Shown: in pieces, positions 54,569 to 63,836 of the stretch
How the letters are laid out: the number at the start of each line of letters is the position of its first letter
How positions within the stretch are numbered: the first letter of the stretch is position 1
Source of the DNA: Deltaproteobacteria bacterium
Lineage (GTDB): Bacteria > Desulfobacterota > GWC2-55-46
Assembly: GCA_016177845.1 (NCBI GenBank)
Contig: JACOUO010000008.1
Span: 124,001 to 188,000 of the forward strand
Direction: 5' to 3'
Length of the DNA: 64,000 nt
Notes under the pieces: generated by a model
The model's database searches: none
The model's input: the letters and a program-made list of their open reading frames with translations, nothing else
Told to the model about the DNA's origin: nothing
Translations under genes and position numbers: made by a program

Positions 54569-55846
54569 TTATTCAAAACCAGCACCCGGCTCATCTGTCC
54601 TGCATAATCCGCAGTCCCTGAGCCTGTAATACTCCTGCCTGTCCCTGTACACGAGCCAGAGATTAAAGGCAGCTGTCAGCAGGAGCACCGCGGTTATCGA
54701 GATGAGCACTTCCTTGATATTCGAGTGGAACAGCGCTATCGCAGACACCATCAGAAGAGAGCCTGCGCCGAGTGAATAAATAAAACCTGTCTTGTTGCGG
54801 GCAAGGTTAAAACTTATCAGGATGCTCAGCACTGCCATGAATGACATGGCCGCACCGTAATATTTCAGGAACTCCGCAGCCTCTGAAAAACGCGCTCCGA
54901 AAAGGAGGCTGATAATCAGCTCAGGAACTAACGCAAAGACAAAAACCCCGGCTGAACACAAGCCTATTGCAAAGATAAGTGCCTTATCGAGGATTTTAAA
55001 AAAATCTCCGTTAATTGCATCTGCCTCGGTCACCATTGGAAAGACCGCAAGCGCAAATGAACTTGGCAGATAAAGCAAAGTCTTTCCAAGGACTGCCACG
55101 GATGAATAAAGCCCGGCTGCTTCAGGGGTAAAGTAGTGCTTTATCATGATGAGGTCGATATTTGAGAGGAACGCAAAGGCAACGGATGAGGCAAGCACAG
55201 GTACGCTATACTTAAATATCCCCTCATGCCTGAACGAAGCGGAGTTGCTGTTTAAATAAGCTTTCAGCGGCTTTAAAGTTATCAGGAAGATAAAGACGCT
55301 CGGCAGCACTGTTGCCGCAATCGCGCCGTTAAGCCCGAACCCTATAAGGATGAAAACAGCACCGAGTAAAAGCCTTAAGATTCCTCCAAGCCCGATACCC
55401 ACCCCCAGATAATAAAATCTTTGCATGCCTTGGAGCAGGCCAAGATTGACCGCCATGATAAATGAGCCAAATATCCCAATCGCAAGCAGCAGGACTGAAC
55501 TGATTTCAGCTACTCTTAGATAATCTTTAATGAACCAGCTAAGGGACATGAACAACAGGGCAGCAGCTATTGCCGCTGCGCCTATGCGCTTAAGAGAGCC
55601 TGCATAGAGAGAACCCATTGCAGCTTCCTTGTTTTTAACTGAATAGATGGATGAATATTTTGCCAGTACTATCATTATCGCCCCAGCTGGCAATGTTATG
55701 CTTGTCACTACTGATAAAAGGGCGTTCATCGTGCCGTAATCATCAAGGCTTAGCTGCCTGCCCATAAGGAACTGAAAGCAGTAATTTGAAAAGTTTCCTG
55801 CCATTGTGCATACGAATAATATTGACGCATTGCGGACGAGTGCCAT
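54569..55846 (-). CDS. Wzx-type oligosaccharide flippase (MOP superfamily)
   Basis: 425 residues with about 12 membrane helices distributed over the length, no soluble domain. [30 protein letters not shown] at the start is characteristic of polysaccharide transporters (PST group of the MOP superfamily). It would flip the undecaprenyl-linked repeat unit from the cytosol to the outside. No Wzy polymerase is obvious in the cluster. ATG 55846; 17 bases to the next gene. Confidence 0.82.
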   Translation of the reverse strand: MALVRNASILFVCTMAGNFSNYCFQFLMGRQLSLDDYGTMNALLSVVTSITLPAGAIMIVLAKYSSIYSVKNKEAAMGSLYAGSLKRIGAAAIAAALLFMSLSWFIKDYLRVAEISSVLLLAIGIFGSFIMAVNLGLLQGMQRFYYLGVGIGLGGILRLLLGAVFILIGFGLNGAIAATVLPSVFIFLITLKPLKAYLNSNSASFRHEGIFKYSVPVLASSVAFAFLSNIDLIMIKHYFTPEAAGLYSSVAVLGKTLLYLPSSFALAVFPMVTEADAINGDFFKILDKALIFAIGLCSAGVFVFALVPELIISLLFGARFSEAAEFLKYYGAAMSFMAVLSILISFNLARNKTGFIYSLGAGSLLMVSAIALFHSNIKEVLISITAVLLLTAAFNLWLVYRDRQEYYRLRDCGLCRTDEPGAGFE

Positions 55847-55862
55847 TTAGTCCTTCTTTGGT

Positions 55863-56615
55863 CTATGTTTTTATCCTGTCGTAATATCTTAAGATGTGCA
55901 TCCGGTAAAAAATCGCAAGCGTGTCCATGCCTGTTGAGTATAGGTCACCGAAACCGATCCTGCCCCATTTTCTTGGCCTTCTGAAGTTAAGCACCACAGG
56001 GGCTTCCGTCACCTTGTAGCCGAGCCTGCTGGCGTTGACCAAAAGCTCCAGGTCATACGCAAACCTCTTGCACAGCACCTTGGGAAAAACCCTTGTAAGG
56101 ACCTCGTAGTTAAAGACCTTCAGCCCTGTCTGCGTATCTCTTAGAGGCAGATTGAAAAGCACCTTCAGAAAGAGCGCGTAAACCCTGCTTATTATTTTTC
56201 TTACGAGAGGATATTCCAGTTGGGATTTAGGATGGTGCTTTGAGCCGATGACTACATCAGCCCTGTTATTCCTCATTACGCGAAAGAGGGTGTGAAGCTG
56301 TGACGGATGGAGGTCAAGGTCTGAGTCGAGAAAGACTACATAATCGCCGGTGCTGTTCTTAAACCCCTCTTTGAGCGCGTTTCCTTTGCCGTTATTGAGC
56401 GAATAGTGGACGACCTTTACCTTCTCTATCTCTTCAGCGGCTTTTGAAGCCTCTTTGAAGGTATCGTCGGTGCTGCCGTCATCTACCACTATCACTTCGA
56501 AATCGCACTTGGTCTTATCAAAGACCTTGCAGGTCTCTTTGATATTTTTATAGATATGTCCGCTTTCGTTGTAAGCCGGCATTATGACCGATATCTTGCC
56601 TTTGAATAATTCCAT
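55863..56615 (-). CDS. GT2 polyprenyl-phosphate glycosyltransferase (DPM1-like)
   Basis: 250 residues from ATG 56615, favoured because ISVIMPAYNESGHI then starts 7 residues in, as in the family. The frame opens at 56690, but that 25-residue extension is Ser/Phe/Cys-rich and has no ribosome binding site; the chosen start also has only a weak one. VVDDGSTDDTF and FLDSDLDLHP carry the metal site. No membrane helix domain. It likely makes a polyprenyl-phosphate sugar used by the GT-C-like proteins. Confidence 0.78.
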   Translation of the reverse strand: MELFKGKISVIMPAYNESGHIYKNIKETCKVFDKTKCDFEVIVVDDGSTDDTFKEASKAAEEIEKVKVVHYSLNNGKGNALKEGFKNSTGDYVVFLDSDLDLHPSQLHTLFRVMRNNRADVVIGSKHHPKSQLEYPLVRKIISRVYALFLKVLFNLPLRDTQTGLKVFNYEVLTRVFPKVLCKRFAYDLELLVNASRLGYKVTEAPVVLNFRRPRKWGRIGFGDLYSTGMDTLAIFYRMHILRYYDRIKT

Positions 56616-56745
56616 AAACTCGGAATTGAGGTTTTTTTTAAAAAAAGCGCAATCAGTCGATGAGGGAAAACAGGTTGAGGATGCGTTCATGCTGGAATGA
56701 CGAGGTGGTTCGTGTTGGGGATGAATATTCGAGGTGTTTGTTTTA

Positions 56746-56769
56746 TATCAGGCTTTTCAAAGCCTGATA
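56746..56769. other. Intergenic hairpin
   Basis: 11-bp perfect stem TATCAGGCTTT/AAAGCCTGATA with a 2-base loop, without a T tract. It lies between the UXS gene and the DPM1-like gene; role unknown, possibly RNA processing or mRNA stability. Confidence 0.4.
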
Positions 56770-56839
56770 CGTCAATGTGATATCAATAGGGGTGATTCTC
56801 GGGATGTGATCTCTTTGATGTGGGGTTCGAGGTGTCGTT

Positions 56840-56870
56840 AAATGCGGGGCTAAGAAGCCCCGCATTTTTT
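56840..56870. terminator. Terminator after the UXS gene
   Basis: 12-bp perfect stem (840-851 with 856-867) and 4-base loop. It borders the stop of the minus-strand UXS gene; on that strand only three T follow, on the plus strand six, so termination is probably partial. Confidence 0.65.
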
Positions 56871-57820
56871 CATGCAATGCAATTGGCGTTATTTATCTTT
56901 GAGTTGAAGTACTCTATTGACCTTAAAAGCCCTTCTTCAAGGCCTATCAGCGGCTTCCAGCCGAGAGACTCCTTTGCCATAGCTATATCAGGCCGCCTTT
57001 GTACCGGATCATCCGGCGGAAGCGGCTTTTTAACGATATTCGAGGAACTTCCGGTAAGCCTCTTTACGATATTGGCAAGCTCCATTACAGTGAACTCGCC
57101 CGGATTACCGAGATTGACAGGCCCTATCAGGCTCTCGTTGTTCATCATCTTCATCATGCCTTCTACCATATCGTCAACATAGCAGAATGAACGCGTTTGC
57201 GTGCCCTCTCCGTAGATGGTGATGTCCTGGCCCCTTAAAGCCTGCACGATAAAATTGCTTACAACCCTTCCGTCGTTCTCAAGCATCCTCGGACCGTATG
57301 TGTTGAATATCCTGACTACCCTTATATCAACGCCGTTCTGCTTATAATAGGCAAACATCAGGGACTCAGCGCACCTCTTGCCCTCATCATAACATGAGCG
57401 CGGCCCTATCGGGTTGGCATGCCCCCAGTAGTCCTCGGTCTGCGGATGAACCTTAGGGTCACCATAAACTTCTGAGGTAGAGGCCTGAAGTATCCTCGCG
57501 CGGACCCTCTTAGCCAAACCAAGCATATTGAGTGCGCCCATTATATTGGTTTTTATGGTCTTGACTGGATTGTACTGGTAATGAACGGGAGAAGCCGGAC
57601 AGGCAAGGTTATATATCTGGTCGACTTCAAGCAGCAAAGGCTCAATGACATCATGCCTTATTACCTCGAAAAGCGGATTGTCCATCAGATGGGCAATGTT
57701 TTCCTTGCGGCCCGTAAAGAAGTTATCAAGACAAACGACTTCATTGCCATCTTTCAAAAGCCTTTCACAGAGATGAGACCCGATAAAACCGGCGCCTCCG
57801 GTTACAAGCACTCTTTTCAC
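56870..57820 (-). CDS. UDP-glucuronate decarboxylase (UXS)
   Basis: 316 residues. [19 protein letters not shown] binds [55 protein letters not shown] and SCYDEGKR (catalytic Tyr and Lys) are UXS hallmarks. It converts UDP-glucuronate to UDP-xylose with CO2 release, giving a pentose donor. GTG 57820 follows AAGGAGG by 6 bases. A paired upstream UDP-glucose dehydrogenase is not in the window. It is the second gene of the glycan run. Confidence 0.92.
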   Translation of the reverse strand: MKRVLVTGGAGFIGSHLCERLLKDGNEVVCLDNFFTGRKENIAHLMDNPLFEVIRHDVIEPLLLEVDQIYNLACPASPVHYQYNPVKTIKTNIMGALNMLGLAKRVRARILQASTSEVYGDPKVHPQTEDYWGHANPIGPRSCYDEGKRCAESLMFAYYKQNGVDIRVVRIFNTYGPRMLENDGRVVSNFIVQALRGQDITIYGEGTQTRSFCYVDDMVEGMMKMMNNESLIGPVNLGNPGEFTVMELANIVKRLTGSSSNIVKKPLPPDDPVQRRPDIAMAKESLGWKPLIGLEEGLLRSIEYFNSKINNANCIA

Positions 57821-57899
57821 GCCCCACCTCCTTAAAACTTTTATATGAACTATTTTCTGCGGATGCGCCCCCGAAAGGGCTCAAAGATGCAATCTTTCA

Positions 57900-57941
57900 A
57901 TGAGGCCCTGAAAAGGTTAAAACAGTATTCAGGGCCCTCAT
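57900..57941. other. Imperfect hairpin downstream of DegT gene
   Basis: ATGAGGCCCTGAA pairs with TTCAGGGCCCTCAT, 13 bp with a single bulge, about 43 bases beyond the DegT stop; no T tract follows on the minus strand. Could be an attenuator or processing site ahead of the UXS gene. Confidence 0.4.
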
Positions 57942-57983
57942 CAATGCTTTACCTGCAGTTATGATCCGGGAATTTACAACTAA

Positions 57984-59108
57984 TTACTTCTTAAAAAACT
58001 CTGCGATACAGGAAACAACATACTTTTGTTCAGCTTCACGCAGCTCAGGATAAATAGGCAGGGCCAATGCTTCCTTTGCTGTCTTTTCCGAAACAGGGAA
58101 ATCTCCCTTTTTGTAACCAAGATATTTGAAACACTTCTGAAGGTGAAGCGGCATCGGGTAGTATATCTCTGTTCCTACTCCGACACTTGCGAGATAAGCC
58201 CTCAGCTCATCCCTCTTCTTGACCTTTACTACATACTGGTTGTAAACAGAGCGGTTCCCTTCCTGAATGAAAGGCAAAGTTACTATATCCGAAAGCCCTG
58301 CTTTCTCAAAGAGCCTGTCATATCTCTTGCCATTCTTTATCCTGGCTTCTGTCCAAGCTTCAAGGTACTTTAATTTTACACGAAGAATCGCGGCTTGCAA
58401 CTCATCAAGCCTGCTGTTTGTGCCTACTTCGTCATGAAAATACCTTACTTTGCTGCCGTGCACCCTTAACATCCTGAGCTTTTCGGCTAATTTCGGGTTA
58501 TCTGTCGTAAGCATGCCTCCGTCGCCGAAACACCCGAGGTTCTTTGTGGGATAGAAGGAAAAACATGACATATCCCCAAGCACCCCTGCTTTTTTACCCT
58601 TGTACTCAGCTCCTATTGACTGAGCGGAATCTTCTATTACAAGAAGCTTGTATTTCTTTCCAAGGGCTTTAATCGGGGCCATATCAGCGCACTGGCCGTA
58701 AAGATGAACGGGGATAATGGCCTTTGCGCCCTTTACACCCTTCTTTAGGAGTGCCTCTAAGCTGTTGGGGTCAATGTTGTAGGTCTGAGGATTAATATCA
58801 ACGAAGACGGGGATTGCGCCAAGCCTGGCTATTGCGCCGGCTGTTGCGAAGAAGGTAAACGGTGTTGTGATTACCTTATCACCGGGGCCTACCCCTGCGG
58901 CCATGAGGGCCAAGATGAGAGCGTCTGTTCCTGATGCGACGCCAACCGCAAATTTTGAACCGCAATATTGGGCTATTTCTGTTTCAAGCCCTGCTACATT
59001 CTTTCCTAAAACATAATGCTGTGAATCACAAACCGCCTGAACCTCCCTCAGTACCTCTTTTCTTATCTTTTTGTACTGGGAGGCCAAGTTTAAGAGCTGA
59101 ACCTTCAA
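57984..59108 (-). CDS. DegT/DnrJ/EryC1-type sugar aminotransferase
   Basis: 374 residues. VGVASGTDALILALMAAGVGPGDKV, VIEDSAQSIGAEYKG, FSFYPTKNLGCFGDGG with the PLP lysine, and the C-terminal YYPMPLHLQKCF block identify the family. It converts a keto nucleotide sugar to an amino sugar. Second DegT enzyme in the glycan region and its promoter-proximal gene; it is not clear which dehydratase or dehydrogenase feeds it. The start is TTG 59108, with AGGAG 7 bases upstream. Confidence 0.88.
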   Translation of the reverse strand: MKVQLLNLASQYKKIRKEVLREVQAVCDSQHYVLGKNVAGLETEIAQYCGSKFAVGVASGTDALILALMAAGVGPGDKVITTPFTFFATAGAIARLGAIPVFVDINPQTYNIDPNSLEALLKKGVKGAKAIIPVHLYGQCADMAPIKALGKKYKLLVIEDSAQSIGAEYKGKKAGVLGDMSCFSFYPTKNLGCFGDGGMLTTDNPKLAEKLRMLRVHGSKVRYFHDEVGTNSRLDELQAAILRVKLKYLEAWTEARIKNGKRYDRLFEKAGLSDIVTLPFIQEGNRSVYNQYVVKVKKRDELRAYLASVGVGTEIYYPMPLHLQKCFKYLGYKKGDFPVSEKTAKEALALPIYPELREAEQKYVVSCIAEFFKK

Positions 59109-59132
59109 AATCCGACTCCTATTCTTAAGTGT

Positions 59133-59160
59133 ATTATACGGGTTTCAAAACTGCTGTCAA
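59133..59160 (-). promoter_or_regulatory. Consensus promoter of the glycan cluster
   Basis: On the minus strand TTGACA (59160-59155) and TATAAT (59138-59133) are both perfect, spacer 16 bases; the predicted start near 59126 gives a leader of about 20 bases before TTG 59108. It is the best promoter found upstream of the 37-kb run of same-strand glycan genes. Confidence 0.85.
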
Positions 59161-59200
59161 TAGAATTCTTTATTAAAAGTTTACAATTGTCATTATTACT

Positions 59201-59632
59201 TTAAAATTTTGCGGCACTGCGCGGTTTTTCATCAATATCTTTGCGTATTTTATCAAGAATACCGTTTATAAACGCGCCTGATTCATCAGACCCGAACCTC
59301 TTTGCAAGCTCTACGGCTTCGTCTATTATTACCTTATACGGGATGTCTTTGCAATACTGAAGTTCATAGACTGCAACCCTCAGCACATTCCTGTCAACAA
59401 CAGCCATTCTCTCTATTGTCCAGTTCTCGGAATAACGCTCAATAGTTGAATCAAGCTTCCTGCGGTTATCAAGCACCCCGTGTACAAGCACTTCACAATA
59501 CCTGCGGGCCTCTGTGCCAGGGGCCAACTCTTCCATCTCAGCCTCAAAGCCTTCTCCCAGCGAGATATCGGCGATATCAACTCTATAAAGTACCTGAAGG
59601 GCTGTTTCCCTTGCTTTTCTTCTGATGTTCAT
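59201..59632 (-). CDS. nusB: Transcription antitermination factor NusB
   Basis: 143 residues, all-helical NusB fold: RRKARETALQVLYRVDI at the N-terminus, YSENWTIERMAVVDRNVLRVAVYEL and PYKVIIDEAVELAKRFGSDESGAFINGILDKI. It binds boxA RNA with NusE (S10) and prevents premature termination in rRNA operons. Last gene of the rib operon, 25 bases after ribH, an arrangement common in bacteria. Confidence 0.95.
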   Translation of the reverse strand: MNIRRKARETALQVLYRVDIADISLGEGFEAEMEELAPGTEARRYCEVLVHGVLDNRRKLDSTIERYSENWTIERMAVVDRNVLRVAVYELQYCKDIPYKVIIDEAVELAKRFGSDESGAFINGILDKIRKDIDEKPRSAAKF

Positions 59633-59657
59633 TTACCTTCCAGTGCTGCCATTCATT

Positions 59658-60134
59658 TTATTTTTTTTTGCCGATTGCCTTAAGCAGGTTCGCCATCTCT
59701 ATTGAAGTAAGGGCCGCGTCCCTGCCCTTGTTCCCGGCCTTTGTGCCAGCCCTCTCGATTGCCTGCTCGATGTTATCGGCTGTGATTACGCCGAACGATA
59801 TCGGGCATTCGAAATCAAGGGAGACCTTGGCAATGCCTTTTGCGGCCTCACCGGCTACATAGTCGAAATGAGGTGTGGCGCCGCGTATCACGCACCCTAC
59901 GCAGATAATACCATCATACTTTCCTGTCTTGGCGAGAGTCTTTGCTGCTACCGGCATCTCAAAGGCGCCGGGGACTTTTACTATCTCAATGTCATCATCG
60001 CCTACTCCGCTCCTTACAAGGGTATCAAGCGCGCCTTCAAGGAGCCTGCCTCCGATAAAATCATTGAACCTGCCTACGACTATTGCGAATTTGAGACCTT
60101 TGGCGGTAAGATTGCCTTCAACTATCCTCGGCAT
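59658..60134 (-). CDS. ribH: 6,7-dimethyl-8-ribityllumazine synthase
   Basis: 158 residues. [60 protein letters not shown] and [16 protein letters not shown] are the lumazine synthase motifs; His in the PHFDYV segment is the catalytic residue. It condenses the RibA-derived pyrimidine with the RibB product. Normally assembles into pentamers or 60-mers. Confidence 0.97.
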   Translation of the reverse strand: MPRIVEGNLTAKGLKFAIVVGRFNDFIGGRLLEGALDTLVRSGVGDDDIEIVKVPGAFEMPVAAKTLAKTGKYDGIICVGCVIRGATPHFDYVAGEAAKGIAKVSLDFECPISFGVITADNIEQAIERAGTKAGNKGRDAALTSIEMANLLKAIGKKK

Positions 60135-60167
60135 TTATTGCCTCCTCAAAATTTGTCTTTTTTGTTT

Positions 60168-61400
60168 TTATTTAGAGTTTTTCTCTTCAAAATCATCAAG
60201 ATTTGAGATGAGGTGCCCCATCTTCTCTTTCTTCACCCGCAGATAATTCACATTCCTGCTGTGCGGAACAGATTCTATGGGTACCCTGTCAACAACCTCA
60301 AGGCCGTAGCCTTCAAGGCCTTTAATCTTTTTCGGGTTGTTGGTGAGCATGCGCATCTTTCTTATCCCAAGGTCAAGGAGTATCTGCGCCCCTATTCCGT
60401 ACTCCCTGAGGTCAGCCTTGAACCCGAGCTTTTCATTTGCTTCAACAGTATCAAGCCCGGCGTCCTGCAGGGCATATGCCTTTATCTTATTGACAAGCCC
60501 TATTCCCCTGCCCTCCTGATGCATGTAGAGGAGCACGCCCTTGCCTTCTTTTTCGATAAGCTTAAGAGCGCCTTTTAACTGCTCGCCGCAGTCGCACCTC
60601 TCAGAGCCGAGCACATCTCCGGTAAGGCACTCCGAATGCACCCTTACCAGTATCGGCTCATCCGGGTTTATCTCGCCTTTTACAAGGGCAAGATGCTCAT
60701 GAGAATCTATGTCATTGGTATAGGCAATGGCCTGGAACTCTCCGCCATACCTTGAGGGTATCATAGCCTCAGCCACCCTGTGCACAAGGCGGTCTTTCTT
60801 AAGCCTGTACTCTATTATATCCGCTATGGTGACTATGAGAAGGCCGTGCTCTTTGGCAAATGCCTCAAGGTCGGACATCCTTGCCATGTTGCCGTCATCC
60901 TTCATTATTTCGCATATTATGCCTGCGGGCTTAAGCCCGGCAAGCCTTGAGAGGTCGACTGAGCCTTCTGTCTGCCCTGTCCTTACAAGCACTCCTCCGT
61001 CACGAGCCCTTAACGGGAATATATGGCCGGGGCGGGCAAGCTCATCCGGTTTAGCTCCGTCCCTGACAGCGGTAAGGATTGTAACAGCCCTGTCAGAAGC
61101 GGATATCCCTGTTGTTACGCCTTTTTTGCCGTCAACGGAGACTGTAAACGCGGTTCTGAAAAGCGATGTATTATCCGGCACCATGGGATGGAGGTCAAGC
61201 TCATCAGCCTTCTCTTCGGTGAGAGTAAGGCAAATAAGTCCCCTGCCGTATTTTGCCATAAAGTTAATGGCCTCAGGCGTTACCTTTTCAGCGGCCATGC
61301 AAAGGTCGCCTTCATTCTCCCTGTCCTCGTCATCGACAAGGATGACGATTTTGCCTTCCCTTATCTGCCTTAATGCCTCTTCTATTCTTTGTATGGACAC
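60168..61400 (-). CDS. ribBA: Bifunctional DHBP synthase/GTP cyclohydrolase II
   Basis: 410 residues. The N-terminal RibB domain (about 1-200) has [15 protein letters not shown] and [16 protein letters not shown]; the C-terminal RibA domain has the zinc site [19 protein letters not shown] and HQEGRGIGL. It makes both the four-carbon unit and the pyrimidine precursor of riboflavin. The start is GTG 61400 behind GAGG. Confidence 0.96.
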   Translation of the reverse strand: MSIQRIEEALRQIREGKIVILVDDEDRENEGDLCMAAEKVTPEAINFMAKYGRGLICLTLTEEKADELDLHPMVPDNTSLFRTAFTVSVDGKKGVTTGISASDRAVTILTAVRDGAKPDELARPGHIFPLRARDGGVLVRTGQTEGSVDLSRLAGLKPAGIICEIMKDDGNMARMSDLEAFAKEHGLLIVTIADIIEYRLKKDRLVHRVAEAMIPSRYGGEFQAIAYTNDIDSHEHLALVKGEINPDEPILVRVHSECLTGDVLGSERCDCGEQLKGALKLIEKEGKGVLLYMHQEGRGIGLVNKIKAYALQDAGLDTVEANEKLGFKADLREYGIGAQILLDLGIRKMRMLTNNPKKIKGLEGYGLEVVDRVPIESVPHSRNVNYLRVKKEKMGHLISNLDDFEEKNSK

Positions 61401-61444
61401 TGCGCTACCTCATTATTTGGAGCCGCTCAAGCGGCAATAAAGAA

Positions 61445-62086
61445 CTATTTCAAAAAACCATGCTCCGCTAAAAAATCCTCAGTTACGCCTTTTCCTTTAT
61501 CGGCCCTGAAGAACTTTTCAACATACTTGCCTATGATATCGGTTTCGATATTGACCCTGGCCCCTTCCTGTTTTGAAAGGAGTGTGGTGTGCTGTAAAGT
61601 ATGCGGGATGACGGCTATCTTAACTCCGTATGGCTCAAGCTCAGCTACTGTCAGGCTGATGCCGTCTATTGTAATGGAGCCCTTTTTGATAATCTGAGAC
61701 ATGAGCCCTTCAGGCACATTTATCTCAAGGTCCATTGAATCGCCCTTGGTAATTTTGCGCCTTATTGTGCCTATGCCGTCCACATGGCCTGACACCAGAT
61801 GTCCGCCCAGAGGCTTTGAGAGCGTAAGGGCAAACTCAAGGTTTACCTTGCTGCCGCCTTTCAGGTCGCCAAGGGTGGTGACCCTCATTGTCTCATCGCT
61901 TAAGTCAGCGGTAAAAGACCCGCCGCCAAGACCTGTAACAGTAAGGCAGGCTCCGTTTATGGCAATGCTGTCCCCAAGCTTAACGCCTTCAAGGACAGTG
62001 CCAGTATCAATGGTTATTCTACCAAAAGCACCCCTTTTTTCAATAGATTTTACGGTACCGAGGCTTTCTATGATCCCTGTGAACAT
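61445..62086 (-). CDS. ribE: Riboflavin synthase alpha chain
   Basis: 213 residues with two homologous lumazine-binding halves: MFTGIIESLGTVKSIEK with GDSIAINGACLTV, then KPLGGHLVSGHVDGIGTI with GSITIDGISLTV. It makes riboflavin by dismutation of two lumazines; the N-terminal MFTGI and the SGHVD block are diagnostic. 15 bases from ribD. Confidence 0.96.
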   Translation of the reverse strand: MFTGIIESLGTVKSIEKRGAFGRITIDTGTVLEGVKLGDSIAINGACLTVTGLGGGSFTADLSDETMRVTTLGDLKGGSKVNLEFALTLSKPLGGHLVSGHVDGIGTIRRKITKGDSMDLEINVPEGLMSQIIKKGSITIDGISLTVAELEPYGVKIAVIPHTLQHTTLLSKQEGARVNIETDIIGKYVEKFFRADKGKGVTEDFLAEHGFLK

Positions 62087-62101
62087 TGTTCTTTCTTTGG
62101 T

Positions 62102-63184
62102 TTAGTTTTTAAGGAGATTGCCCTCTATGAGCATATCGTTCCCAACTCTCTTAACTGATATTTTATCAAGCTTAGGGGCTTTACCCAAGTCCTTTATTCC
62201 AAGCTCGCCGATTGAAGAGAGGCCGTCGCCTCCGATAAGCATCGGCGCCATATACAGGTTTATCCTGTCAACAAGCCCCTTTTTAAGCAAAGAGGCGGCA
62301 AGCCTTGAGCCGCCCTCAACAAGCAGGCTTGTTACCTCTCTTTTGCCAAGCTCCTTTAAAACCCTCTTTAAATCCACCCCGTCTTTTGATGCAGGCAGCA
62401 CTACTACCTCAACACCCATACGAAGGGCCTCATCGATTTTCTTTTCAGAAGCCGCAGGCGTGGTAAAGACAATCGTGCCTTTTTGCCTGAATATATTCGC
62501 ATTAAGAGGTGACTGGAAAGAACTGTCAACTACCACCCTTTTTGGATTTCTGCCTTTTACAAGCCTTACGGTAAGTTCAGGGTCGTCTTTTAAAACAGTG
62601 CCGCTGCCTACCATCACGGCATCCGTAAGAGAGCGCGTCTTATGGACGAGTTTTCTTGCATCAACTCCTGTAATCCATTTTGACTCGCCTGCAGATGTTG
62701 CTATCTTTCCGTCAAGGGTTGACGCAAGTTTGAGTATTACGAAAGGTGTTTTTGTCGTGATGTATTTTAAATAAGGCTCATTGAGGCGTTTGCATTCTTC
62801 CTCAAGCACCCCTGTGATGACCTCTATTCCCGAGGCCCTTAGTATCTCTGTGCCTTTGCCGCATACAAGCGTATTGGGGTCCTGCATGCCTATGACTACT
62901 TTTTTGATTCCTGCGCTGATGATGGCGTCAGTACAGGGAGGGGTTCTCCCGAAATGGCAGCATGGCTCAAGGGTGACATAAAGAGTTGCGCCCTTGCCGC
63001 CTTTGCCAAGCTCAGAGATGGCAACCGCCTCAGCGTGAGGCAGCCCGGCTTTCCTGTGATAGCCTTCGGAGATGACCTTATTGTCTTTTACGATTACCGC
63101 GCCGACCGCAGGGTTCGGGCTTGTGCGGCCCACTCCCTTTTTTGCGAGCTTAATGGCAGCGCGCATAAATCTTTCGTGCGGCAT
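62102..63184 (-). CDS. ribD: Bifunctional pyrimidine deaminase/reductase
   Basis: 360 residues. The N-terminal deaminase has the zinc motif HAE and PCCHFGRTPPC; the C-terminal reductase (from about residue 148) has TLDGKIATSAGESKWITG and LLVEGGSRLAASL. It carries out the second and third steps of the riboflavin pathway. Its start directly abuts the nrdR stop, so the two are translationally coupled. Confidence 0.96.
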   Translation of the reverse strand: MPHERFMRAAIKLAKKGVGRTSPNPAVGAVIVKDNKVISEGYHRKAGLPHAEAVAISELGKGGKGATLYVTLEPCCHFGRTPPCTDAIISAGIKKVVIGMQDPNTLVCGKGTEILRASGIEVITGVLEEECKRLNEPYLKYITTKTPFVILKLASTLDGKIATSAGESKWITGVDARKLVHKTRSLTDAVMVGSGTVLKDDPELTVRLVKGRNPKRVVVDSSFQSPLNANIFRQKGTIVFTTPAASEKKIDEALRMGVEVVVLPASKDGVDLKRVLKELGKREVTSLLVEGGSRLAASLLKKGLVDRINLYMAPMLIGGDGLSSIGELGIKDLGKAPKLDKISVKRVGNDMLIEGNLLKN

Positions 63185-63649
63185 TTACTTATTCCTCTTT
63201 ATCTCTAAGAGGTCTTTCAACTCTGTCATAAACTCGTTTATGTCCCTGAAGTCCCTGTAAACAGAGGCGAACCTCACATAGGCGACTTCATCGAGTTTTT
63301 TAAGCTCCTCCATTACAGCCTCACCGACTGAGGAACTGAGCACTTCCCTTTCGCCTAAATCAAGGAACTTCACCTCAAGCCTGTTTACCGCCTTCTCAAT
63401 ATCTTCTACGCTGACGGGCCTCTTCTCACAGGCCTTTACAATGCCGTTAAATATCTTCGTCCTGTCAAAAGTCTCCCGTGTTCCGTCCTTCTTGATTACA
63501 AGGGGCAGCGTCTCTTCAACGCGCTCGTAGGTGGTAAACCGCTTGCCGCACTGAAGGCACTCCCTTCTCCTTCGGGTAGTGCTGCCGTCCTGGGAGAGGC
63601 GCGAGTCAATGACCTTATCTTCGATATATGCGCAAAATGGGCATTTCAT
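63185..63649 (-). CDS. nrdR: Transcriptional repressor NrdR
   Basis: 154 residues. Zinc ribbon with Cys3, Cys6, Cys31 and Cys34, followed by an ATP-cone ([20 protein letters not shown]). It senses ATP/dATP and represses ribonucleotide reductase genes through NrdR boxes. First gene of the riboflavin/nusB operon. Confidence 0.97.
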   Translation of the reverse strand: MKCPFCAYIEDKVIDSRLSQDGSTTRRRRECLQCGKRFTTYERVEETLPLVIKKDGTRETFDRTKIFNGIVKACEKRPVSVEDIEKAVNRLEVKFLDLGEREVLSSSVGEAVMEELKKLDEVAYVRFASVYRDFRDINEFMTELKDLLEIKRNK

Positions 63650-63729
63650 AAGGCAATATTACAAAAGAAATTCCTAAAAAACAAGAATAATTAAGGGCTT
63701 TTCAAATTTACACATCAGGAGCAGCGGGC

Positions 63730-63757
63730 AAAAAAAAGCCCCCTGTTGAAAGGGGGC
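63730..63757 (-). terminator. Terminator of the HU gene
   Basis: 7-bp stem GCCCCCT/AGGGGGC (63738-63744, 63751-63757) with a 6-base loop; on the minus strand it is followed by seven T residues. It lies 80 bases downstream of the HU stop. Confidence 0.85.
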
Positions 63758-63836
63758 GAAAATTCAGCTTTAGAAATGTCAGTGGTGTATCGGTCAACAA
63801 GACAGATTGAGCATTCGAGTAAGTAAGTTGAAGGGC

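Noticed and set aside
56616-56690. 25-residue N-terminal extension of the DPM1-like GT2
   Set aside because: No ribosome binding site, low-complexity composition, overlaps repeat-like DNA; GT2 enzymes of this type start just before SVIMPAYNE.
62118-62774. 218-residue open frame on the plus strand
   Set aside because: Lies entirely antisense to ribD, is Ser/Phe/Pro-rich and has no ribosome binding site.
63650-63836. FMN riboswitch ahead of the riboflavin operon
   Set aside because: The region holds only the HU terminator and AT-rich DNA; no RFN-type conserved segments are seen.
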